DNA from: Apiosordaria backusii
Taxonomy: Eukaryota > Ascomycota > Sordariomycetes > Sordariales > Lasiosphaeriaceae
Assembly: GCA_030549205.1 (NCBI GenBank)
Contig: JAUKTV010000001.1
Coordinates: 5,242,651-5,306,650, forward strand
Direction: 5' to 3'
Length of the DNA stretch: 64,000 nucleotides
Part shown: positions 56,912-64,000 of the stretch, piece after piece
Position numbering within the stretch: position 1 is the first letter of the stretch
How the letters are laid out: each line of letters begins with the position of its first letter
Made by a program: the position numbers and the translations under genes
The notes under the pieces: generated by a model
What the model was told of the DNA's origin: nothing
The model's input: only the letters and a program-made list of their open reading frames with translations
Database searches by the model: none

Positions 56912-57603
56912 TGCTTTAATAAACCTATAACTGTATTATTATTTAAATTTAATTAATATAACCTTAAGAAAGGCTTAATCTTCTTATAAATAAAATAAAT
57001 TAATAATTCCTTTACTACTGAACATTAAATATAGCGATTAAAAAATCGCTACTATAAATTAAAAGGTATTATATTAATTAAATAGCATATTAAAATATAA
57101 TCCTAATAGTGAAATCGTATTATTAATTTAATTAAGTACGTATTTATTAAATAATTAAAATACTAGTTAATATTTACTGTTAAAAGTAATTGAATATTCA
57201 TTAAAAAAACTTAAAAAAAATCTGTTTTAAATGTACTGTTTTTACTAAGAATTTCTCTATTAATGGTTAAATCGTAACCGATCTCCGTTATTACTTTTAA
57301 AGTCTAATCCTTATACTTTCTATTTATAAAGAAAACGATATTATTTAAACTGCTAATTACGATATTAATAATGACGATATCGAATATTAAATTATATTAA
57401 GTAAGTATAAAAATATAACCTTAATCGCTTGCTTTTATAAAAATATTATAAAGATAATTAAAAATAAATAATATAACCTTTTCTTTAAAAAGCTTTATTT
57501 TAACTTTAATAAAAATGTCGTTAAGTTAATTAAAACTTTTATTATTTATACTAGTAAGATCGATTTTCCTTTTGATATCATCTCTTAAATAACTAGTTCT
57601 TAA
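56912..57603. other. AT-rich RIP-mutated DNA
   Basis: No gene is present. Stops are dense in all frames. CA and TG are rare. I see no recognisable element. Confidence 0.6.
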
Positions 57604-57715
57604 GGCGGTAACGTTACTGCTCTGTAAAGAAATAGCGGCAACGTCTGAACGGTCAGGCCTACCAGGGCTCCACTTACATTACCGCCCTCGACTTTTATTA
57701 GCTGGAATTTCAAAT
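57604..57715. other. short GC-richer patch in AT-rich block
   Basis: About 110 bp with many CA, TG and GC pairs (for example GAACGGTCAGGCC and ACTTACATTACCGCCC), unlike the DNA around it. It encodes nothing obvious. It may be the end of a small, recently arrived element. Confidence 0.4.
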
Positions 57716-57743
57716 TACGTTATCGGTTTTTTGGTTTTTTTTT

Positions 57744-58075
57744 TTAGCTCAGAGCTCCGGCCTAAGGCTTAAAAAATAAAATACCACTTAAAATATTTTT
57801 TAATTTTCCTACTTAGCCCGGAGCTCTGGCCCAAAGCTCGAAAATAATTTAAATTAGTTATTTAGCCTGGAGCTTAGGTTTAACCTATATAAAATAAAAA
57901 AAATAAAATATTACTTATTTACTTAAAATAAAAATAAAAAAGTAAAATATATTAAGATTTAATTTTTAATTTAGCCCGGAGCTCCAGCCTAAGGTTGGAA
58001 AATAAAAAAATAAAAAATAAAATATATTAAGGTTTAATTTATTTATTTAGTTCAGAGCTCTAGCTTAATGATAAA
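57744..58075. repeat. dispersed TTAGCCCGGAGCTCC motif, five copies
   Basis: Copies start at 57744, 57813, 57862, 57971 and 58047. The core CCGGAGCTCCGG is a palindrome, variously changed by C-to-T and G-to-A. AT-rich spacers of unequal length separate them. Confidence 0.6.
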
Positions 58076-58198
58076 AAATAATAAAATATTATTAAAGTAT
58101 ATATATTTATAATTATATATAATATAAGTATAAGATTACTTAGTTACCTATTTACCTAGTTACCTGGTAATAATTTACTGAGGTATTATTAAAGTTAA

Positions 58199-58379
58199 GG
58201 TTACCCAGTTATAAATTACTCAGTTATAGGGTTACCTAGTTACAGATTACTTAGTTATAAGTTATCTGGTTACAGATTACTTAGTTATAGATTGCCCAGT
58301 TATAGGTTATTTAGTTATAGGTTACCTGGTTATAAGTTACTTAGTTATAGGTTACCTAATTACAGGTTACCTGGTTATA
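58199..58379. repeat. 15 bp minisatellite, 12 units
   Basis: Twelve consecutive units of consensus GGTTACCTAGTTATA, almost all exactly 15 bp (one has 16). Differences are mainly C/T and G/A. Looser units extend upstream to about 58,140. Confidence 0.85.
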
Positions 58380-59572
58380 ATATAATAAATATAATAGAAT
58401 GTAATATTATATAATATGTTATAAAGGTAATATAGTATAGGGTTAATGAAGTATAGGGTTAGGGCTAGGGCTAAATAATTAGTTCTTAAGGCTACAAGCT
58501 TGCAGCCCCCTATCCTATTCGGTCTTTACTAAGCTTACTATCCTATAAAATAAGGTGCTAAGCTAAAAAAGCTTAGGCCTTTTTAGTCTTTATTAAATTT
58601 ACTACCCTATAAAAAAGGGCGTTAAATTAAAAGAGTTTAGGCCCTTTTGGTGATAGCGTAATATAGGGTATAAAGCAATAAGGTAGTAAAAAGGTGATGA
58701 ATTAAGTAAAGAAGAAAGAGTTTTAGTAGTTTATAGGAATTTTTCTATATACTGCTTTATAGGATATAGCCTTACTCTATAATATAATCCTACTAAAGGT
58801 AGTATAAAGCAGTAGTATTTTTATTTAATCTCCTTATTTAATCTTTATTTAATTTAATATAGTAAAATAAATATTCTAATATTAAATACTTCCCGATAAA
58901 AAAAAACATTACTATCTTTAATAATCTTTAAATAGCCTTATCCTATACTTACTTATTAAGTCTTTTATTATAATATAATTCTTATATTTTATCGATTAAA
59001 GTTTTATATTAATAACTATAAGGTTTTAATTTTTTAATATCTTTATTAAATTTAACTATAATCGGTATAAAAAGTTAAAGAAAAGATAATTATAAGGTTA
59101 TATTCTTCGTTTTCTTATAAATAATAATAAGAGACTTATTACCTTTAATAATAATAAGCCTATTACCTTTATAAACTGAATATTTATTAATAAGTTCCTT
59201 AAATAGTATAATTACTATTTAATTTTATATATATTATATTTATAGCTATAGCCTTTTATTTAATAAGGTATTTAAATCTATCTTTATATAATTAATAGTT
59301 AAAAATAACCCTAATTTTATAAATATCGCTATCTTCAGTTTTTATATTAATTAAAAGTTTTTAAGAAAGCTAGGCTATAGTTTAATTTATTTAAATATTA
59401 TTATTAAATAAAGCAGTTAAAAAGTAAATAATTAAAATAATAAAGTACGTATTAAATTTTTTAAGAAAATCGATTTTATATATAAACTAACTGATATATC
59501 GTTTAATTACAAATAAGCTAACTTTTTATTATAATATTTTTTTCTTTTTTTAATAGTTTATTCTTAAGGTTC
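58380..59572. other. AT-rich RIP-mutated DNA
   Basis: No gene is present. Contains a TAGGGTTAGGGCTAGGG stretch at 58,458 and a tract near 58,500-58,630 with AAGCTTA and GGCCTTTT(T/A)GTC repeats. Nothing further is identified. Confidence 0.5.
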
Positions 59573-60252
59573 AGTGGTATATATATAAGACGTAATATAC
59601 AGATACATATGATTAACACAACAGTATCTTTAAGTTATTTAGTATAATTAATGGACTAATTACTTAACCTATTAAGCTGTCTTATCCTTTACTATCATTT
59701 CCGTAATTTTGATTAACTTCGCTAACTATCCTTTTACTTTATCCTTCTTTTCAAATACTTTCTTTCAACAATTATTATTATTATTAATCTATTGCCTTAG
59801 CTTAAAATCTATTAAACCCTATCCAAATCAATAAAGTATAATATATTATTCGAAAAATAAAGTATTAAAGATATATATAGCTGCTTTTTAAATAAAGTAG
59901 AGGAGTTTATTTCATTTTTTATTATCTTTTTTCAATATAGCTATTATTATTATATCGGTAAGTTTAAATTTATTACTATTTAATATTAAAATCTTATATT
60001 TATAAGCTTTTGGTATAATTATAAATTACTATTAAATTAATACTATCTTTTAATTATTAAATTATATAAAATAGATCTATATTTAATACTATAATTAATT
60101 AAGTTTTAATATAGTAAGTAATGTAAGAAAAGAATATAATAGGTAATATAGGAAAGGAATATAGTAAGTAATGTAAGAAAGGAATATAGTAAATAATATA
60201 GGAAAGTAATAGTAAAAAAAAGTAATAAATAGGATCCTTTTTAACTTTACAG
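59573..60252 (-). mobile_element. element E, copy 3, truncated
   Basis: Reverse-strand copy. CTTAAGGTTCAGTGG is the complement of the ...CCACTGAACCTTAAG end of copies 1 and 2, and the match runs to GGATCCTTTTTAAC. About the first 300 bp of the element is missing. Loss of one end only resembles the 5' truncation of LINE-type copies. Confidence 0.6.
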
Positions 60253-60385
60253 TTATTCTCTGATGGATTGTAGTACAATCCGTTGAAATTCCCATATAAA
60301 GTTTAGCTCCACTTTAGAAACAGGAGGTACAATCCGTTAAAAATTTCAATAGTACAATCCGTTGACTTTTTTAAGCCTAAAATTA
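60253..60385. repeat. TACAATCCGTT motif cluster
   Basis: TACAATCCGTT occurs directly three times (about 60,273, 60,329 and 60,353), and GGATTGTA once in opposite orientation just before the first. This looks like mariner/Tc1-type terminal repeats at TA sites, nested or tandem. No transposase is present. Confidence 0.45.
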
Positions 60386-60480
60386 ATAAAAAAAGTATAT
60401 TCAATAAACTAATAAAAAAGGCTTTCTAACGGTACTACTTGCACCCTTATACGATTACAGGTTAGTAGAATATACTAGTA

Positions 60481-60710
60481 TTAATAAACCTATATATAAC
60501 CCTAACCCTTAAAAATTACAAAAATAAAAACTTTTTTAAAAAATAATTTATATTAAAAATAAATTATATATTAGTAAGCCTATATATAACCCTAACCCTT
60601 AAAATAAAAAAAATTAAAAAACTATGTATAAAATTTTATTAATAAACAATATAGCTTAAAGTTTAATAAAGCCATATATAACCCTAACCCTAACGATTAA
60701 AGAAAAAAAA
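60481..60710. repeat. ~90 bp tandem repeat carrying telomere-like motif, three units
   Basis: Units starting at 60,481, 60,571 and about 60,662 each contain TATATAACCCTAACCC(T). The motif is followed by A-rich sequence. These are interstitial, not a chromosome end. Confidence 0.6.
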
Positions 60711-61319
60711 ATATATAAGAAATAAATTTAAAGAGGAAATTTATTAAATATTAATAAATTTAAATTATATAAAAAAGGTTATTAGATTTCTAAAGTATTA
60801 TAAGTATTAAATTTATATAATACTTTAAAAGTCATATTAATATTAAATACTATTAAAAAGAAATAAAAGATTATTTATTCAATAATATTAAGTTCTATAA
60901 TCATATATTATATATTTTTAAAAGAAAATTAAAACTTTTATAAAAATAATTAGACTTTATATAATGTTCTTAAACTTTCTTTTTAATCTTTATTTCTTTA
61001 AATTCCTTTCTATTTAAGTATTCTTTTCATACTAAAGTTACAGCTTATATTTATATTTAATATTATTTTATTTTAATTATCCTTTATTTTAATACTTAAC
61101 TTTTGTAATAATTAGTTTATTTTTCTTTAAAGAATTATTAAATATCTCGACTTTTACTTTATATATAAAGAATTTTTATAAATACCTTTATAATATTTTA
61201 AAAATATTCTTTATTAAAACCTTGAATTTTATTTATTCTTTTAAATATTAATAATTATATATACTTTTATATCATAATATTTTTTAACTTTATATAAATA
61301 TCCTTTTATAATTTTTAAC
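60711..61319. other. AT-rich DNA
   Basis: Extremely AT-rich, low-complexity sequence with no gene or identifiable repeat. Confidence 0.5.
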
Positions 61320-63010
61320 AAATCAATATACTATAAAATATATCTCCCGATAAAAATTTCGGGAGATCAATAAGTTAGTTCAATATACTATAAAATATAT
61401 CTCCCGATAAAAATGTCGGGAGATCAATATACTAAATAATACTCCCAAGTTTAATTATAAAATATATCTCCCTTCTAAGTTTAATTATAAAATATATCTC
61501 CCGATAAAAATATCGGGAGATTAATATACTAAATAACATTCTTAAGTTCAATATACTATAAAATATATCTCCTGATAAAAATATCAGGAGATCAATATAC
61601 TAAATAATACTCCTAAGTTTAATTATAAAATACATCTCCCGATAAAAATGTCGGGAGATCAATATACTAAATAATATTTTTAAGTTAGTTTAATATACTA
61701 TAAAATATATCTCCCGACAAAAATGTCGGGAGATTAATATACTAAATAATACTCCCGAGTTTAATTATAAAATATATCTCCCGATAAAAATATTAGAAGA
61801 TTAATATATTAAATTATATTTTTAAGTTTAATATATTGTAAAATATATCTCCTGGCCTTTTTAATAGAAGATTAATATACTAAATATATCTCCTAACATT
61901 TTTATTAAGAGATTAATATATTTAATTACATTCTAAGTTTAATATATTATAAAATATTAAAAGATTAATATACTAAATATATTTTTTAATAAAATGTTAG
62001 GAAATCAATATACTTAATTATACTTTTAAATTCAATATACTATAAAATATATCTTTTAATAAAAATGTTAAGAGATTAATATACTAAATTATATTTCTAA
62101 GTTTAATATATTGTAAAATATATCTCCTGATAAAAATGTCAGAAGATTAATATACTAATACATTTTCCGGCCTTTTTAATAGAAGATTAATATACTAAAT
62201 ATATCTTCTGATATTTTTATTAAGAGATTAATATACTTAATTATATTCCTAAGTTTAATGTATTATAAAATATTAAAAATTAATATACTTAATTACATTC
62301 TTAAGTTCAATATACTATAAAATATATCTTCCGATAAAATATCAGAAGATTAATATATTAAATAATACTTTTAAGTTTAATATATTATAAAATATATCTT
62401 TTAATAAATGTTAGGAGATTAATATACTAAATTATACTTTTAAATTTAATATATTATAAAATATATCTTTTAATAAAAATGTTAGGAGTTAATATACTAA
62501 ATTACATTTCTAAGTTTAATATATTATATAAATATATCTTCCGATAAAAATGTTAAGAAATTAATATACTAAATAATATCCTAAGTTTAATATACTATAA
62601 AATGCATCTCTCGATAAAAATATCGGAAGATTAATATACTAAATAATACTTTTAAGTTCAATATCTATAAAATATCTTTTAATAAAATATCAGAAGATTA
62701 ATGTACTAAATTACACTTTTAAGTTCAATATACTATAAAATATATTTCCTAATAAAAATGTTAAGAGATTAATATATTAAATTATACTTTTAAGTTTAAT
62801 ATATTATAAAATACATTTCCCGATAAAATATTAAGAGATTAATATACTAATATATCTCCTGATATTTTATTAAAAGATTAGTAGAGAAATTTTAAAAAAA
62901 AAGGTTTTGGTTTATCTTCTAATAAAGAATATCAGAAGTTTAATATACTATAAAATATACTTTAAATTTAATACATTATAAAATACTCTTTTAATAAAAA
63001 TATCGGAAGA
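61320..63010. repeat. satellite array of short hairpins
   Basis: Some 20 or more units of roughly 55-100 bp. Each good unit has ATCTCCCGA, a loop near TAAAAATG, then TCGGGAGAT, joined by linkers such as CAATATACTAAATAATACTCCCAAGTTTAATTATAAAAT written here in shorthand: (CAATATACTAAATAAT)(ACT)(TTTAATTATAAAAT). The first units are almost perfect palindromes and later ones decay. At 61,569 both arms have changed together (CTCCTGA with TCAGGAG). Confidence 0.8.
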
Positions 63011-63017
63011 TTAATAT

Positions 63018-63193
63018 TGTTAAATTAAGTCTCTATAAAGCTTAAGTTTATAGTAGGTAGCTACTATTATATTATATAGTAGAAGCTAAAGAAGAAAGCC
63101 TATCTATTAGCTACTTAGTATTTACTTAGTACTTTACTTTACTATAGGGCTATTTAAAGGCTTATATCTTACTAACCAGTAAGCTAAACTGCC
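63018..63193 (+). repeat. ~180 bp LTR-like repeat, copy C
   Basis: Same family as copies A and B (TGTTAAATTAAG start, GCTAAACTGCC end), more strongly mutated to AT. It is not followed by segment X. Confidence 0.6.
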
Positions 63194-63943
63194 TATATAA
63201 ATAAAAAATAAGTTAACTTCAATTAATTTAAAAGCTTATAGCTTTTATTTAATAAAATATAGATCGACTATTTAAATTATAAATATAAGGTATATATTTT
63301 ATACCTTTAGCTTTTTAAAAAGGTAATTAAGGTTAATTACTTATTTATTATTTATTACCTTTTATATTAAACTAGTAATTTCGTTATATTTTTAATATTT
63401 TAAATAACTATATTTTTTAAGGTAATAAGCTTAAAGGGTATATATTTGACTAACATTTAATAGTTTTTAAAAGATTTATAGTAGACTATTAGCTTAATAA
63501 CTATATCTATATATAAGTATTTTAATATTATTATAGTAAAGGATATATATATATCTTTTTTTAGATTATTAATAAATATAAAGAGGCTAATATATATAGT
63601 TATTTTCCTTATAATAATATTTTTTTTAAAAGGTAAAGTCTTATTTAATATAAATAGTATATTTATAAAGTTAAATATATATATATTATTTATAGTAAAT
63701 TTTATTTAGAGATAGCTTATAGTATATAAAGTTATAAATAAAGGCTATTAGTAGTATTCGAGTATTTTAAAAGAAAAGATAAGTTTATTTTAATTATTCG
63801 ATAATAAGTAAAAAAGAAGGATATAAATATAAGTATTTTTTTTTAGTATATTATAGTTGACTTTTATAAAATAAAATACTTAAGTTAATTTCTTAAAGCT
63901 ATTATTAAATATATAGATAGCTATATTTACTATACTTTTTTTA
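63194..63943. other. AT-rich DNA between LTR-like copies C and D
   Basis: About 750 bp without a gene, between two LTR-like copies in the same orientation, so possibly the decayed inside of a short element. Confidence 0.45.
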
Positions 63944-64000
63944 TATTAAATTAAGTTCCTATAAGGCCTAAGTTTATAGTAGGTAGTTGCTATTATACTA
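63944..64000 (+). repeat. ~180 bp LTR-like repeat, copy D (cut by window end)
   Basis: The first 57 bp match the start of copies A-C (GCCTAAGTTTATAGTAGGTAG). The rest lies outside the window. Confidence 0.55.

Noticed and set aside
60095..60295. 66-codon Phe/Tyr/Ile-rich open frame
   Set aside because: It arises from AT-rich low-complexity sequence within truncated element E copy 3.
61320..63010. CRISPR-like array
   Set aside because: Repeats are palindromic and spaced regularly, but the linkers are themselves repeats, the units decay along the array, and the genome is eukaryotic.

Overview
The window is from the nuclear genome of a filamentous ascomycete, most likely a sordariomycete and probably near Sordariales. 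The signs are short GT-AG introns of about 50-75 nt, typical fungal housekeeping proteins, and an AT-rich repeat block mutated in the style of RIP (repeat-induced point mutation), in which CA and TG dinucleotides have almost disappeared. It has two sharply different halves.

Positions 1 to about 32,000 are ordinary gene-rich DNA. I could build complete exon models for nearly every gene: a DUF4112 protein, ribonucleotide reductase small subunit, SRP9, the Swd2-type WD40 protein, an Oac1-type mitochondrial carrier, the tRNA-thiolation protein Ncs2/Ctu2, a four-TM Fig1-like protein, an APH-fold kinase-like protein, a double-PH protein, a secreted GH5 glycosidase, a Mediator-tail-like protein, a Pub1/TIA-1-type three-RRM protein, a large C2H2 zinc-finger/DEDDh-exonuclease fusion, and 3-isopropylmalate dehydrogenase. 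These are independent single genes, not a cluster or operon. Two look unusual. The zinc-finger/exonuclease gene has an in-frame TAG inside its first finger. The ribonucleotide reductase gene has ACGCGT (MCB-type) boxes upstream and in both introns.

From about 32,000 to the end is transposon-derived heterochromatin. Most of it is AT-rich wreckage: a decayed Ty3/gypsy element whose reverse transcriptase is still readable through stop codons, a ~180 bp LTR-like repeat in four copies, a ~950 bp element in three copies with 13-15 bp target duplications, minisatellites, telomere-like motifs, and a ~1.7 kb array of short hairpins. Two GC-rich islands show little or no RIP and look recent. One is a Helitron (about 37,857-44,022) encoding a Rep/Pif1-helicase protein. 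The other is a Ty3/gypsy chromovirus (49,613-56,911).

The chromovirus is the most interesting object. Its 5' LTR junction fits self-primed reverse transcription. Gag and Pol are joined by a textbook -1 frameshift signal (slippery GGGAAAA, 6-nt spacer, stem-loop). An antisense, intron-containing gene for a cysteine-cluster/coiled-coil protein overlaps the 3' end of pol. The two LTRs share an identical R-U5 half but have clearly different U3 halves, and no target duplication is visible, so the copy looks like a recombinant.
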